A stretch of DNA of 64,000 nucleotides from Pseudoalteromonas piscicida. GTDB taxonomy: Bacteria > Pseudomonadota > Gammaproteobacteria > Enterobacterales > Alteromonadaceae. Location: contig NZ_CP011924.1 in NCBI RefSeq assembly GCF_000238315.3, positions 3,611,001-3,675,000 of the forward strand. The letters run 5' to 3'. The translations under genes were made by a program, and so were the position numbers. Positions 34,583 through 45,282 of this stretch are shown here, piece after piece (position 1 is the stretch's first letter; each line of letters opens with the position of its first letter). Under the pieces are notes generated by a model that saw only the letters and a list, made by a program, of their open reading frames with translations, was not told where the DNA came from and did not search any database.

Positions 34583-37324
34583 ATGAAGATGTCCAGAATT
34601 AAACGACGCGTTTTTACAAATGCCATTCTCCAGAGTGCTCAACAGGTTTTTAAGCGAAGACTTCCCGTGTTGGGGTTCACATTGTTGTTCGTCTGTTTGA
34701 TATATGTTGGCTTGATAGCGAATGTTTACTACCAAAACCAATCAGAAAGCAAAAGTGCGCAGGAGTTGACACGATTAGAATACTTACTGGATAGTAAGTT
34801 GCAACACGTTGCTCACCTTCTGTATTCGATAGATGCCTACCTCAACACCCATCAAGATGCAGACTTTTATGAGATAGCGCAATCACAACTTACCACGGTG
34901 AATTTAGGGTTGAGTATGGAAACATACGCAGTGGTTTCACCTGAACAATTCTCCATATTAGAGAAAGTGCAGCGAGAAAGAGGCTATTTTGACTTTAAAG
35001 TTAGAGGCAATCTAGATAAGCAGGCTAACCAATGGTTGGTGGTTACCCGTGCAGCACCTGTGTCTGAAGTTGGTCAGACCGTCGGGCAGGCGGAGGTACT
35101 TGAGAGAGATATTTTTGCAGAGCGGGATGAGAATGACTTAACGACCTATGTCTGGCCAAATAGGCAAAAACTTAGTGTATTGATTGAACAACCGCGTTTT
35201 GGAGAGTTTAAAACGCTACTGGGATTAAGTTTTGAGTTACCTTTTTTATTGGATTCACTATTTGGCCAATTATATCAGCAGCGTAAGCAACACTTATTGG
35301 TCTCTTCAAAAAATGAAATTATTTATAGCTCCGATTGGCAAAAACGCTTCGACCTTCAGAATTTAACGCCAAGTGCGGTACACACCATTAATTTTTATGG
35401 TTTGCCCATTACCATGCAGTTGTATGACGAGGCGTGTTTACATCCAAGTTGGTTAAATAACCATAGCGTACTGATTGTACTGTTTTTAGGTATTTTGGCC
35501 ACCTGTATTTTATTGGTGTGGCTCCAGCTAAGGCAACTGAAAAACCGCAATGACACCGTCAATAATTTAGTTGTTGAAAGAACAAAAAGCCTAGAGGTGT
35601 CTAATCACAGATTACAAGTCGAATCTAATAAGCGGTTAGGGGCTTTGCAGCAACAGGTCGCTGCAGAGCGTAAGTATAAAAGTTTATTCGTTAATAGCCA
35701 TGAAGGTTTATTTGTACTAGACCGCCTAGGCTACATCATTGACTCCAACCCCGCTTTCAATGCGTTACTTTTTGGTGGGCGTATTCCTTCGCCAAATACA
35801 GACTTTAGTGCGCTTATGCAAGACGCTGAGTGTCATGAGCAGTGGAACCAGATTGTTGCCACTAAGCAAGCTCACCAAGAAATGGAGTGGTTAGCAAAAG
35901 CAGAATCAGGAGAGCATATCTGGCTTAGGCATTCTGGGCATTGGCTGCATCAACCGGATAGTTGCTTGTATGAGGGGAGAGTGACGGACATTACTCAGGC
36001 TAAACTGTTCCAAGAACAATTGCGATATAAAGCCCAACATGACAGCTTGACCGATCTGCTAAATCGTCAGAGCTTTGTGTCTTTGGTTGATAAGCTCCGT
36101 GAGCGTAAACGCGCCAAGTTTACTTTGCTATATATTGACTTAGACCGCTTTAAGCTAATAAACGATACCTTAGGCCATCAAGCTGGCGATAAGCTGCTTA
36201 TCGAATTTGCAACAAGAATGCGTATGCTGCTTAGTAGCTATGCCGATATTGCCCGGCTTGGCGGTGATGAATTCGCCGTCCTTATTTACGATGAGCATCT
36301 ACATGAACCAATTGAGGGGGTGCTTGAAGATATTCTTGCGCGGATCCGAGCGCCATTTCTGTATCAGGGTAACAGCCACTGTGTAAGTGGTAGCGTTGGC
36401 GTACGTCACTTTACCGTTCCGTGTCTACATTGCGATGCAGAGAAGCTATTACATGATGCCGATATTGCAATGTATGAGACAAAGAAGCGAGGCAAGAACA
36501 CTTATCATATATTCACGAATGCTATCGCTTGCGAAGCAGGTCGAAAGATCCAGATTGAGCAAGCGCTACAGGCAATAGTGATGTCTCGCGAACTAAGCCT
36601 GAATTTGCAGCCCGTTTATTGTCAAAAAGGGCAGAATTTAAAAGGGTTCGAAGCGCTACTACGCTGGAATAGCCCAATACTTGGAGAAGTAAGTCCTGCG
36701 GAATTTATTCCCATCGCAGAACAATGCGCGAAGATTTCAGAGCTGGGTTGCTGGGTATTTGATCAGGCGCTCAATTTTATCAATGTCGTAGGAGACAGCA
36801 CCCTTTTTGTTGCGGTTAATGTTTCTCCGTTGCAACTCCAGTCGCAGGAATTTATCGATTGGTTAGTGTCTCGCTGTGAGGATGAAAATGTTGCGATGAA
36901 ACAAATTAAGCTTGAGTTGACAGAATCCGCTATGATGGCAGAGGAAAACATGCTTATAGGGCCGCTGGAACAACTTCATCAAGCGGGATTTGGCATCTAT
37001 ATTGATGACTTTGGCACAGGTTATAGCAGCCTTGCCCGGCTCAATCATCTTCCCGTGGATGGCATTAAAATAGATAGGGCTTTTATGTCCGGCATTGAGC
37101 TGGGCGGTAAGGCGACGCAACTCATTGAAGCGATTTGTGCGATTGCGCACAGCTTTAACCTTGTCGTGACAGCCGAGGGTATTGAAACGGCAGCGCAGCT
37201 TGATACGTTATCAAGGCTTTATTGTCATCAAACGCAAGGCTATTTTATGTCGAAGCCACTGGTTGTGGCAGAAGCTAAACGCCTCGCTTTGCCGAACAAA
37301 AAAGTGCATCAGTTATTTGCCTAG
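34583..37324 (+). CDS. Membrane CHASE-PAS-GGDEF-EAL protein (cyclic-di-GMP turnover)
   Basis: The 913-residue protein has transmembrane helices at about 27-50 and 297-318 enclosing a periplasmic CHASE-like sensor, then a PAS domain (about 366-475). The GGDEF domain has an intact GGDEF at about 559, but the RxxD inhibitory site is absent (SYAD precedes IARLGGDEF). The EAL domain has FEALLRW (about 688), LTESAMM, DDFGTGYSSLARLNHLPVDG and KIDRAFM. Both active sites look intact, so it could make or break cyclic-di-GMP. The start ATG has no strong Shine-Dalgarno. It is divergent from the binding-protein gene by 45 bases. Confidence 0.92.
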   Translation: MKMSRIKRRVFTNAILQSAQQVFKRRLPVLGFTLLFVCLIYVGLIANVYYQNQSESKSAQELTRLEYLLDSKLQHVAHLLYSIDAYLNTHQDADFYEIAQSQLTTVNLGLSMETYAVVSPEQFSILEKVQRERGYFDFKVRGNLDKQANQWLVVTRAAPVSEVGQTVGQAEVLERDIFAERDENDLTTYVWPNRQKLSVLIEQPRFGEFKTLLGLSFELPFLLDSLFGQLYQQRKQHLLVSSKNEIIYSSDWQKRFDLQNLTPSAVHTINFYGLPITMQLYDEACLHPSWLNNHSVLIVLFLGILATCILLVWLQLRQLKNRNDTVNNLVVERTKSLEVSNHRLQVESNKRLGALQQQVAAERKYKSLFVNSHEGLFVLDRLGYIIDSNPAFNALLFGGRIPSPNTDFSALMQDAECHEQWNQIVATKQAHQEMEWLAKAESGEHIWLRHSGHWLHQPDSCLYEGRVTDITQAKLFQEQLRYKAQHDSLTDLLNRQSFVSLVDKLRERKRAKFTLLYIDLDRFKLINDTLGHQAGDKLLIEFATRMRMLLSSYADIARLGGDEFAVLIYDEHLHEPIEGVLEDILARIRAPFLYQGNSHCVSGSVGVRHFTVPCLHCDAEKLLHDADIAMYETKKRGKNTYHIFTNAIACEAGRKIQIEQALQAIVMSRELSLNLQPVYCQKGQNLKGFEALLRWNSPILGEVSPAEFIPIAEQCAKISELGCWVFDQALNFINVVGDSTLFVAVNVSPLQLQSQEFIDWLVSRCEDENVAMKQIKLELTESAMMAEENMLIGPLEQLHQAGFGIYIDDFGTGYSSLARLNHLPVDGIKIDRAFMSGIELGGKATQLIEAICAIAHSFNLVVTAEGIETAAQLDTLSRLYCHQTQGYFMSKPLVVAEAKRLALPNKKVHQLFA

Positions 37325-37457
37325 TTAACCAGAGGTTTGGATAACAAAGTGACATCTTGTTATGTGATAGAAATAATGGCTGAAAAAGTAAAAATACCTA
37401 TTGACCTTAACATGGGTTGAGGTTTTAACCTGCCTCCATCAACTTTAGGAGTCAGTC

Positions 37458-38288
37458 ATGGAATTAGAAGCGAATATCAATCAATATCTTAGCAGCTTAT
37501 CGTTACAGCACTTTGCTGGGATTGAGCTGGTCACCGAGTTACAACAAAAACACCTTTCTCGCTACGCCTTCTCAAGTATTAATGCCATGTATGGTGAGCG
37601 TCTGTTGCTTGACCCATTACCACTATTTAGCCGTTTAGTGACCAACAAACAAGGTGGCTACTGCTTTGAGCATAACAAGGTGGCATTTTTAGCGCTGCAA
37701 CAGCTTGGGTTTACAGTAAGGCCGGTTCTTGCGAGAGTAATGCTAAATGGTAGCTCCTCCAATCCTCGTTCTCACCGGATGACATTGCTTAATTTGGATG
37801 GTGAGCGGTACTTGGTTGATGTAGGATTTGGAGTGAAGTCGCCTCGTGTACCGATTAACATTAATCAGGCCTTAACTATCCAAGGTCGGCAGACTTATCA
37901 GGTACAAAAGACAGCAGACACAGTCAAAGTGACTCTGTTAGAGGAAGGAGAAGCACCGCTTACTTTATATCATGTCGACCTTGCTGAAGTGTTCGAATCC
38001 GATTGTGAAGTGGCACACTTTTATTCCCATCAACATCCTGAAGCGGCGTTTGTGAATAACTTAGTGGTCTCTCGAATTACAGATTGCCACCGTTATTTAC
38101 TGCGTAATCAGAGTTATTTCGAATGGCATGAATGCGATGGCAGTGTTACTGAAACTAAAGTGGAGAGCTTTGCTCAGCTAGAGCAGTTAGTAAAAGAGAC
38201 ATTTTTGCTTGAAACGCCAAGAGCAGTTTTAAAAAGCGTATACGATAAAGTCCTAACTCGCGCCGCAAATAAACCAGTCGAGCGTTAA
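37458..38288 (+). CDS. nat: Arylamine N-acetyltransferase
   Basis: The 276-residue protein acetylates arylamines or hydrazines from acetyl-CoA. The catalytic triad is visible: Cys69 in GGYCFEHN, His106 in SHRM and Asp121 in VDVGFG. Length is normal for the family. The Shine-Dalgarno TTAGGAGT supports the ATG. Its own 3' end forms one arm of a terminator hairpin, with the stop codon in the loop. Confidence 0.93.
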   Translation: MELEANINQYLSSLSLQHFAGIELVTELQQKHLSRYAFSSINAMYGERLLLDPLPLFSRLVTNKQGGYCFEHNKVAFLALQQLGFTVRPVLARVMLNGSSSNPRSHRMTLLNLDGERYLVDVGFGVKSPRVPININQALTIQGRQTYQVQKTADTVKVTLLEEGEAPLTLYHVDLAEVFESDCEVAHFYSHQHPEAAFVNNLVVSRITDCHRYLLRNQSYFEWHECDGSVTETKVESFAQLEQLVKETFLLETPRAVLKSVYDKVLTRAANKPVER

Positions 38289-38303
38289 TTCGACTGGTTT
38301 TAC
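38271..38303. terminator. Terminator overlapping the end of nat
   Basis: AAACCAGTCGA / TCGACTGGTTT pair with an 8-base loop that contains the nat stop codon; TTTTA follows. It may also serve the convergent cysQ operon. Confidence 0.75.
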
Positions 38304-38336
38304 GTGAATTAGTTTACGGTATTACCACCTTCTAGC

Positions 38337-39107
38337 TTAGTCTTCCAACCTAGAAACCACAAAATAGGGGTTAAGATACTCGGCTTTTTGATTATAGCGC
38401 AGAGGCTCGCCATTCACTTGGCTGACCTTTGCCCCAGCGATACTCGCCACCGCGTGTCCGGCCCCGGTATCCCACTCTGAAGTTGGGCCAAGACGAGGGT
38501 AAACATCGGCTTTACTTTCGGCTACTAAACATAACTTAAGTGAACTGCCTTTAGGCACCATGTCGACTTGCTCGAAGCGGGTAAGGTACTCGGCTAAATC
38601 TGGTGAAGGATGTGAGCGCGAGCCAACTACTTTGATTAAACCTTGATTGGGCTTTGTGGTGACTTTGAGCTCTATGCGAGCTTCACCCGTTTGCTTGAAC
38701 GCGCCAATACTTTTTTCTGCAAGGTAGCTTTCATTAAGTGCTGGAGCATGAACAACACCAAGAATGGGTTCACCGTTATTAATAAGTGCAATATTTACCG
38801 TAAATTCGCCATTTTTCTTGATGAATTCCTTAGTGCCATCAATGGGGTCAACCAGCCAATATTCTTGCCATTGTTGGCGCTCTTGCCAATCTATTCCTGC
38901 GCTTTCTTCGCTTAATATCGGCATTTCGGGAGTGAGGGTTTTAAGGCCTGCAACAATAATTTTATGTGCAGCGAGATCTGCCTCAGTGACGGGACTTTCA
39001 TCTTCTTTATATTCAACATTAAAGTCCTTGGCATAAATCTCCATAATCGCTTCACCAGCGCGAATACTCAGATTTAATACTTCTTCCAGCAGATCCGTAT
39101 GATTCAT
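38337..39107 (-). CDS. cysQ: 3'(2'),5'-bisphosphate nucleotidase
   Basis: The 256-residue inositol-monophosphatase-family enzyme has metal-binding motifs LSEESA, DPIDGTKEF and EWDTGAGHAV. CysQ hydrolyses PAP, the inhibitory by-product of PAPS reduction, to AMP, so it belongs functionally to the same operon. It lies 3 bases after cysC and is the last gene of the run. Confidence 0.93.
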   Translation of the reverse strand: MNHTDLLEEVLNLSIRAGEAIMEIYAKDFNVEYKEDESPVTEADLAAHKIIVAGLKTLTPEMPILSEESAGIDWQERQQWQEYWLVDPIDGTKEFIKKNGEFTVNIALINNGEPILGVVHAPALNESYLAEKSIGAFKQTGEARIELKVTTKPNQGLIKVVGSRSHPSPDLAEYLTRFEQVDMVPKGSSLKLCLVAESKADVYPRLGPTSEWDTGAGHAVASIAGAKVSQVNGEPLRYNQKAEYLNPYFVVSRLED

Positions 39108-39110
39108 GAC

Positions 39111-39707
39111 TTACCCTATTAAATTTTTTGACAGTAGATAGTGTATTAGCTGCTGGACAGATTCTTCCAGCGACTGCTCGGAAGTATTTAAACATATTTC
39201 TGGACTAATTGGGGGCTCATACGCCGAATCTATGCCAGTAAAATGTTTTATTTCTCCAGCACGCGCTTTTTTATACAAACCTTTAGGGTCTCGTTGCTCG
39301 CAAATTGCAAGCGGCGTATCGAGATATACTTCAATAAACTCGCCGCTTGCGACTAAGTTACGCACCATGTCTCGTTCTGCTTGAAAAGGAGAGATAAAAG
39401 CAGTGAGTACCATTAGTCCTGCATCGACCATGAGTTTGCTGAGTTCACCCACTCGACGAATGTTTTCGACGCGGTCTTCATCGCTGAACCCTAAGTCTTT
39501 ACACAGTCCATGCCTGACATTATCGCCATCAAGGAGGTAGGTATGTATGCCTTTAGCTTGCAGTGCATGCTCAAGTGCATTGGCCACTGTGCTTTTGCCT
39601 GAACCTGAAAAGCCTGTAAACCAAAGCACGCAAGGCTTATGACCTTTTAATTCGCTACGTTTTGTTTTATCTACGGCATAGTTATGCCAAACAATATTTT
39701 CGTCCAT
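39111..39707 (-). CDS. cysC: Adenylyl-sulfate (APS) kinase
   Basis: The 198-residue protein has the P-loop GFSGSGKST, the DGDNVRHGL segment and [10 protein letters not shown], all classical for CysC. It phosphorylates APS from CysDN to PAPS for CysH. It is separate from CysN here, not fused. It follows the transporter gene by 11 bases. Confidence 0.96.
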   Translation of the reverse strand: MDENIVWHNYAVDKTKRSELKGHKPCVLWFTGFSGSGKSTVANALEHALQAKGIHTYLLDGDNVRHGLCKDLGFSDEDRVENIRRVGELSKLMVDAGLMVLTAFISPFQAERDMVRNLVASGEFIEVYLDTPLAICEQRDPKGLYKKARAGEIKHFTGIDSAYEPPISPEICLNTSEQSLEESVQQLIHYLLSKNLIG

Positions 39708-39718
39708 ACTTTGCTCTA

Positions 39719-41440
39719 TTAAAATGGAAAGACAAATGGAATAACAGTCAGTACCGTCGCTGAATAAATCAATGACAAGGGCAGTCCCATGGTGACGTAA
39801 TCACGAATTCGATAGTTGCCTGCGCTATACACCATGAGGTTAGTTTGATAGCCAAAAGGTGAGATAAAGCTCGCGGATGCGCCAAAGGCTACCGCCATTA
39901 CAAAGGGTAGTGGATTTACATCAAAGCCACTTGCCAGCGCATAAGCCACTGGGAATGAAAGTGCTGCCGCGGCATTGTTAGTGATGAGCTCGGTAAATAT
40001 CACAGTCATCACAAAAATGGCGATAAATGCGCCGTAAGGACCAAAATCCCCTAACAACCACAATAAGCTCGAGGAAATCTCTGCCGCTAGTCCGGTTTCA
40101 ATCATTAACTTAGCCAGCCCTATCGCACTGCCAACAATAGCGACAAGCTCAATAGGAAAGCGGCGCTTCATCTCTGGGACTTTAATTGTACCGAGCACCA
40201 CAAGGGCGGCAAGTAAAACGATTAATCCTTTTACCAGCGGTACAACTCCAAAGATGCTAAGGCCAACCACTGTCGCAAAACTCGCAAGTACCGTGTTGGA
40301 CTTATTGCGAGATAGATGTGTTTGTAAATCTAAGCCTGAAATATACACAAATTCGCGTTTGAGATTGGGGAGTGCATAAAAATCGCTGCTTGGGGCAAGT
40401 ATTAAAGAGTCGCCCGCTTGTAATTCGACCTGACCTATCCCACCTTGCAGGCGATCATGACCACGACGTATCGCAATAATAGCGGCATGAAACTGCTCCC
40501 TAAAGCGGATCTCTTTAATGGTCTTGCCAAGAAAGCGCGAAGACTGACTGACGACCACTTCCACCAAGTGCTCAACGTCTTTCTCGTGTTTATCATGGAC
40601 TATCTTTAATCCATCGAAACGCTGTAACAGCGGCACTGAGTTGATGTCGCCCACAAATAGCAGAACATCACCAGCTAGAATTTCTTGTTGTGGCGTAACG
40701 GCACAGATCCGTCGTTCACCACGAATGATTTCAGCAAGAAATAAGTCTTTGAGGTCGCGCAGGCCGTTTTCTTCAACCGTGCGACCAACTAGCTTGGAGC
40801 TTGGCTCAACTTTTCCTTCTAAATAGAACGGCACGACCTCATCATTATTTTTGCCGTTGTCGGGCAAATATTTGAGCATAATCGTGATGGTCAATAAACC
40901 AACGCTAAGGACGGCGAGACCAACTAAGGTAAAATCAAAAAAGCCCAGCGGCGCCATTCCTGCTTCTACGGCAAAGCCATTAACAATAAGATTAGTAGAA
41001 GTTCCTATCAGCGTTAACGTACCACCTAAAATAGCGGTATAAGAAAGCGGTAATAACAGCTTAGAAGGCGCATGTGTTTTGCTCTCTTTAACGGTGGTGA
41101 TAAGCGAAGCAACCACCGCCGTGTTATTAGTAAAAGAAGACAAAAAGGCGGTGGATAAACCCAGTTTAATCACCGCTTTTGCGAGACTACCTTGTGCCAT
41201 TGAGTGGGCGAGTTTTTTGACTAAGGTTGTTTTTTCAATCGCAATAGAAGCTAGGATAAGTAGCACAAGTGTGATTAAAGACGGATTCGCATAATTCACC
41301 AACATCGATTCAAGATCGATGAGGCCAGTCAAATAACTGGTGGCGATTGCACCTGTGAAAAGCCATGCAGCGTTAATACGTGTGGCAAAAAGACACACCA
41401 CTAACGCTAGCATAATGCCTGTTAAAATGACTTGTTCCAT
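39719..41440 (-). CDS. SLC13/DASS-family anion transporter with two RCK-C (TrkA-C) domains, probable sulfate importer
   Basis: The 573-residue protein has about ten hydrophobic helices in two halves separated by two TrkA-C/RCK-C regulatory domains (about 205-290 and 300-385). Both DASS signature regions are visible: [18 protein letters not shown] with the SNT-type anion-binding loop and the related [17 protein letters not shown]. Position between cysN and cysC in a sulfate-assimilation operon strongly suggests sulfate as substrate; this is inferred. No CysPUWA genes occur in the window. Confidence 0.85.
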   Translation of the reverse strand: MEQVILTGIMLALVVCLFATRINAAWLFTGAIATSYLTGLIDLESMLVNYANPSLITLVLLILASIAIEKTTLVKKLAHSMAQGSLAKAVIKLGLSTAFLSSFTNNTAVVASLITTVKESKTHAPSKLLLPLSYTAILGGTLTLIGTSTNLIVNGFAVEAGMAPLGFFDFTLVGLAVLSVGLLTITIMLKYLPDNGKNNDEVVPFYLEGKVEPSSKLVGRTVEENGLRDLKDLFLAEIIRGERRICAVTPQQEILAGDVLLFVGDINSVPLLQRFDGLKIVHDKHEKDVEHLVEVVVSQSSRFLGKTIKEIRFREQFHAAIIAIRRGHDRLQGGIGQVELQAGDSLILAPSSDFYALPNLKREFVYISGLDLQTHLSRNKSNTVLASFATVVGLSIFGVVPLVKGLIVLLAALVVLGTIKVPEMKRRFPIELVAIVGSAIGLAKLMIETGLAAEISSSLLWLLGDFGPYGAFIAIFVMTVIFTELITNNAAAALSFPVAYALASGFDVNPLPFVMAVAFGASASFISPFGYQTNLMVYSAGNYRIRDYVTMGLPLSLIYSATVLTVIPFVFPF

Positions 41441-41476
41441 AATGACGTCATACCTCGACTAACAGGCTAAATTGCA

Positions 41477-42892
41477 TTATTTTAGCTTCGAAATATCAAG
41501 CGCTTGCCAATGAGGGAAGTGCTTGCGAACTAATGCATTAAACTCAATCTCAAATTCACTAAACTGACTTGAGGACGTTGCTGTTGCTGCTTCAACCGTT
41601 TCCACCATACCCGCACCTATGGTTAGGTTTGATAGGCGATCAATTAAGATAAACGAGCCAGTTTCACGATTATTTAAATAATCATCCGCAACGACATTTT
41701 CTGTCAGCTCGATGGTCACGATAGCAATTTCATTTAATGACAATGAATCGGCTTGGCCGTGCTCAAGTGTATTCACATCGATAGTGTGCTCGATATTTTT
41801 CACGATTGCCGCGGTTTTCTTGCTACCCAATTTAAGGTTATAACTTTTACCCAATTGTAGTGGTGTTTCGTGCATCCATACCAGCTTAGCAGTGATCTGA
41901 TTCGTCACCTGAGCAGTCGACTCTACAGGCACTATCACGTCGCCACGACTCACATCGACTTCATCTGCTAGGGTGATAGTGAATGCTTGTCCGGTTTCCA
42001 CTTGAGTTAGATTGCCATCAAAAGTCACGAGTTCTTTAATGGTTGAAGTTTTACCTGATGGCAATACTTTAACCGCTTGGCCAACGCTTAAGCTACCAGA
42101 GGTTAATGTGCCTTGGAAACCACGAAAGTCTAGATTAGGACGCACCACATATTGCACCGGGAATCGCGCTTCAAAACCATGATTAGGCTCTGCTGCTGGA
42201 GAATCTTCCAGCAGTTCCAGCAATGGTTTGTCTTGATAATAAGGCGTTTTTTCTGAGCGGTTTACAACATTGTCGCCTTTAAGTGCTGACATTGGCACAA
42301 AGCGAATATCTCGTACGTTCAGTTGCTCAGCAAACTTCAAATAGTCGGCCTTTATGCGCTCAAATACGGCCTCATCAAAGTCAACAATATCCATCTTGTT
42401 TATCGCGACAACGAACTGTTTGATACCCAGTGAATCACAGATAAAGCTATGGCGTTTTGTCTGAACTTGGACACCATAACGGGCATCGACAAGAATAATG
42501 GCCAAATCACTGGTCGAAGCACCCGTAACCATATTACGTGTGTATTGCTCGTGTCCTGGCGTATCGGCAATAATAAATTTACGCTTCGCAGTTGAGAAAT
42601 AGCGGTAAGCCACATCAATGGTAATACCTTGCTCACGCTCTGCTTGTAAGCCATCAACAAGTAACGCTAAATCTAGATCTTCACCCGCATTGCCGACTTT
42701 TTCATTGTCTTTGTGTAGCGCAGCTAATTGGTCTTCATAGATTTGATGGCTATCGTGCAGCAAACGGCCGATCAGCGTTGATTTACCGTCATCTACGCTG
42801 CCGCAGGTCATCATGCGCAACAAACTCTTGTCTTGCTGACGTGCTAAGTAGGTTTCAATGCCTAATTCTTTCACTTCATTTGCTGTTGACAT
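41477..42892 (-). CDS. cysN: Sulfate adenylyltransferase large (GTPase) subunit
   Basis: The 471-residue EF-Tu-like GTPase has G1 GSVDDGKST, G3 DTPGHEQ and G4 NKMD. With CysD it forms ATP sulfurylase, where GTP hydrolysis drives APS formation. It starts within the cysD stop (TAATG overlap), so translation of the two subunits is coupled. Confidence 0.96.
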   Translation of the reverse strand: MSTANEVKELGIETYLARQQDKSLLRMMTCGSVDDGKSTLIGRLLHDSHQIYEDQLAALHKDNEKVGNAGEDLDLALLVDGLQAEREQGITIDVAYRYFSTAKRKFIIADTPGHEQYTRNMVTGASTSDLAIILVDARYGVQVQTKRHSFICDSLGIKQFVVAINKMDIVDFDEAVFERIKADYLKFAEQLNVRDIRFVPMSALKGDNVVNRSEKTPYYQDKPLLELLEDSPAAEPNHGFEARFPVQYVVRPNLDFRGFQGTLTSGSLSVGQAVKVLPSGKTSTIKELVTFDGNLTQVETGQAFTITLADEVDVSRGDVIVPVESTAQVTNQITAKLVWMHETPLQLGKSYNLKLGSKKTAAIVKNIEHTIDVNTLEHGQADSLSLNEIAIVTIELTENVVADDYLNNRETGSFILIDRLSNLTIGAGMVETVEAATATSSSQFSEFEIEFNALVRKHFPHWQALDISKLK

Positions 42893-43791
42893 TAGAAATA
42901 CCCCTCGCGCTTTTTCTTCTCCATTGACCCTGACGAATCGTGATCAATCACTCGTCCTTCACGTTCTGACGACGTAGATAACAACATTTCTTCGATAATT
43001 CCGGTAAGTGTATCGGCTTCTGATTCAACAGCCCCCGTTAGTGGGTAACAGCCTAGCGTTCTGAAGCGTACTGATTTCATTTCAGGCACTTCACCTTCTG
43101 CAAGTGGCATACGGTCATCATCGACCATAATTAACGTTCCGTTACGCTCGACAACCGGTCTTGGCTTCGAGAGGTAAAGTGGCACTATCTCAATACCTTC
43201 TTGGTAGATATATTGCCAAATATCGAGCTCTGTCCAGTTTGATAATGGGAAAACTCGAATGCTTTCGCCAGGGTTCACTTGACCATTATACGTATTCCAT
43301 AACTCCGGACGTTGGTTTTTAGGATCCCAGCGATGGTGTTTATCTCTAAATGAGTAAACTCTTTCTTTTGCGCGAGATTTTTCTTCATCACGGCGGGCAC
43401 CACCAAAAGCCGCATCAAAACCATATTGATCTAGCGCTTGCTTAAGGCCTTGTGTTTTCATGATATCGGTATGCTTAGATGAACCATGAACAAATGGACT
43501 TATGTTCATCTCTAGCCCTTCTGGGTTTTTGTGCACAAGCAGTTCAAATCCATACTCTTTTGCTAATCTATCGCGAAACTCGATCATTTCTCTAAATTTC
43601 CAATTGGTATCAACGTGGAGTAGAGGAAAAGGGATCTTCGCAGGGTAGAAAGCCTTACGAGCAAGATGAAGCAGTACCGACGAGTCTTTACCAATCGAGT
43701 ACAGCATTACCGGGTTTTCAAACTCTGCGGCAACCTCTCGGATGATCTTTATGCTCTCAGCTTCGAGTTGCTGGAGATGGGTTAAAGCCAT
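42892..43791 (-). CDS. cysD: Sulfate adenylyltransferase small subunit
   Basis: The 299-residue ATP pyrophosphatase-type subunit has the PP-loop SIGKDSSV, the [16 protein letters not shown] segment and the C-terminal [20 protein letters not shown] segment ending GYF. It adenylates sulfate to APS in complex with CysN. Length is normal. It lies 42 bases after cysG. Confidence 0.96.
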   Translation of the reverse strand: MALTHLQQLEAESIKIIREVAAEFENPVMLYSIGKDSSVLLHLARKAFYPAKIPFPLLHVDTNWKFREMIEFRDRLAKEYGFELLVHKNPEGLEMNISPFVHGSSKHTDIMKTQGLKQALDQYGFDAAFGGARRDEEKSRAKERVYSFRDKHHRWDPKNQRPELWNTYNGQVNPGESIRVFPLSNWTELDIWQYIYQEGIEIVPLYLSKPRPVVERNGTLIMVDDDRMPLAEGEVPEMKSVRFRTLGCYPLTGAVESEADTLTGIIEEMLLSTSSEREGRVIDHDSSGSMEKKKREGYF

Positions 43792-43833
43792 GATTAATGT
43801 CCTACTTATAAATTTAACTATCTGTGACGGTTA

Positions 43834-45255
43834 TTACGCGACTTGCGTAATGGGTTGAGCAAAGCTACTGATTTGATTGTTCTTATTAAACCAAGCTAAT
43901 TGCTCATGTAATGCTGCTACTTCACCAATAATCAATAGTGCTGGCGACTGAATATCATGCGCAGTAATAGTCTGTGCAAGTTGATCTAATTGTGTTCTTA
44001 CTACACGCTGAGATTTGCGCGTGCCATTCTCAACAATTGCTACAGGTGTACTCGGCGAGCGCCCATGAGTGATTAATTGCGCCTGAATGTGCGGCGATTT
44101 AATCACTCCCATATATACAGCAAGCGTTTGATTCGCCTTAGCTAAGCCTTCCCAGTCAAGTTCTTGTCCATCTTGTTTGCAATGCCCAGTCACAAATTGA
44201 ATAGCTTGAGCATGATCTCTATGGGTTAATGGGATACCAGCGTATGCGCTACATCCTGCTGCTGCAGTAATGCCAGGAACAATTTGATATTTCACGTTAT
44301 TCTCGGCTAATACCTGAACTTCTTCGCCACCGCGACCGTAAATAAATGGGTCGCCGCCTTTTATTCTACAAACCTTTTTACCTTGTTTGGCTAAATCAAC
44401 CAAAATCTCGTTGGTGTGTTCTTGTTTAACACTATGATTACCGGCTTTTTTGCCCACGCAGATTAAATCAGCGTCACGACGTACAAGATCCATAATTTCG
44501 TTTGAAACGAGGTAGTCATAAACCACAACATCGGCTTGTTGCATTAGTTGTAATGCTTTAAGCGTTAGTAGCTCTGGGTCGCCAGGACCTGCACCGACGA
44601 CATAAACTTCGCCTTCGGGTGAAGGAGTGCTTTCTAGCATGGCTTCAAGTTGAATTTGTGCATTTTCATTGTTACCAGCTTGTACTTCACTTACCACATT
44701 TGAATCAAAGACGGATTCCCAAAACTGACGGCGGTCAGCAAAGTGTTTAAAACGCGCTTTCGCTTTGTGTCTGAATTGACCAACAAGCGTTGCCAGCGGA
44801 CCAATATGCTGTGGAATAAGGGTTTCTAACTTCTCTCGTAACCGTCTTGCAAGGACGGGGGCAGTTCCAGCACTGGATATGGCAATCGTTATAGGGTTTC
44901 TATCCACGATTGACGGAAAAATAAAATTACACTTTGGTTGGTCGTCGACTACGTTAACGAAAAGGTTTCGCGCTTCAGCAAGCTCTGCCACCTCTGCATT
45001 TACGGCTTCAATATCCGTTGCCGCAACGACTAACATAGCATTGTCTAGGTCTGATGCATCAAATGGCTTATATCGAAGTGCAACGCTTGCATCGGCTGCT
45101 AGTGATAAAAGCTCAGTGCAAAACTCAGGTGAAACCAAAGTGACTGCTGCATTGGCTTTTAAAAAGGCGCGGCACTTTCTCAGCGCAACCTCACCACCAC
45201 CTACAATCAATACAGGTTTATTTTCTAGTTTGGTAAAAATTGGCAAGTATTGCAC
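43834..45255 (-). CDS. cysG: Siroheme synthase (trifunctional CysG)
   Basis: The 473-residue fusion has an N-terminal precorrin-2 dehydrogenase/ferrochelatase (Rossmann VLIVGGGEVALRK at about 14) and a C-terminal uroporphyrinogen-III methyltransferase (VYVVGAGPGDPELLTLKA, RIKGGDPFIYGRGGEE, VPGITAAAGCSAYAGIPLTHR). It makes the siroheme cofactor of CysI and is the first gene of the leftward cys operon. The start is GTG with a GAGG Shine-Dalgarno. Repeats of TTGATATCA lie just upstream. Confidence 0.96.
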   Translation of the reverse strand: MQYLPIFTKLENKPVLIVGGGEVALRKCRAFLKANAAVTLVSPEFCTELLSLAADASVALRYKPFDASDLDNAMLVVAATDIEAVNAEVAELAEARNLFVNVVDDQPKCNFIFPSIVDRNPITIAISSAGTAPVLARRLREKLETLIPQHIGPLATLVGQFRHKAKARFKHFADRRQFWESVFDSNVVSEVQAGNNENAQIQLEAMLESTPSPEGEVYVVGAGPGDPELLTLKALQLMQQADVVVYDYLVSNEIMDLVRRDADLICVGKKAGNHSVKQEHTNEILVDLAKQGKKVCRIKGGDPFIYGRGGEEVQVLAENNVKYQIVPGITAAAGCSAYAGIPLTHRDHAQAIQFVTGHCKQDGQELDWEGLAKANQTLAVYMGVIKSPHIQAQLITHGRSPSTPVAIVENGTRKSQRVVRTQLDQLAQTITAHDIQSPALLIIGEVAALHEQLAWFNKNNQISSFAQPITQVA

Positions 45256-45282
45256 GATAACCTCTGCTAAACATCACGATGG

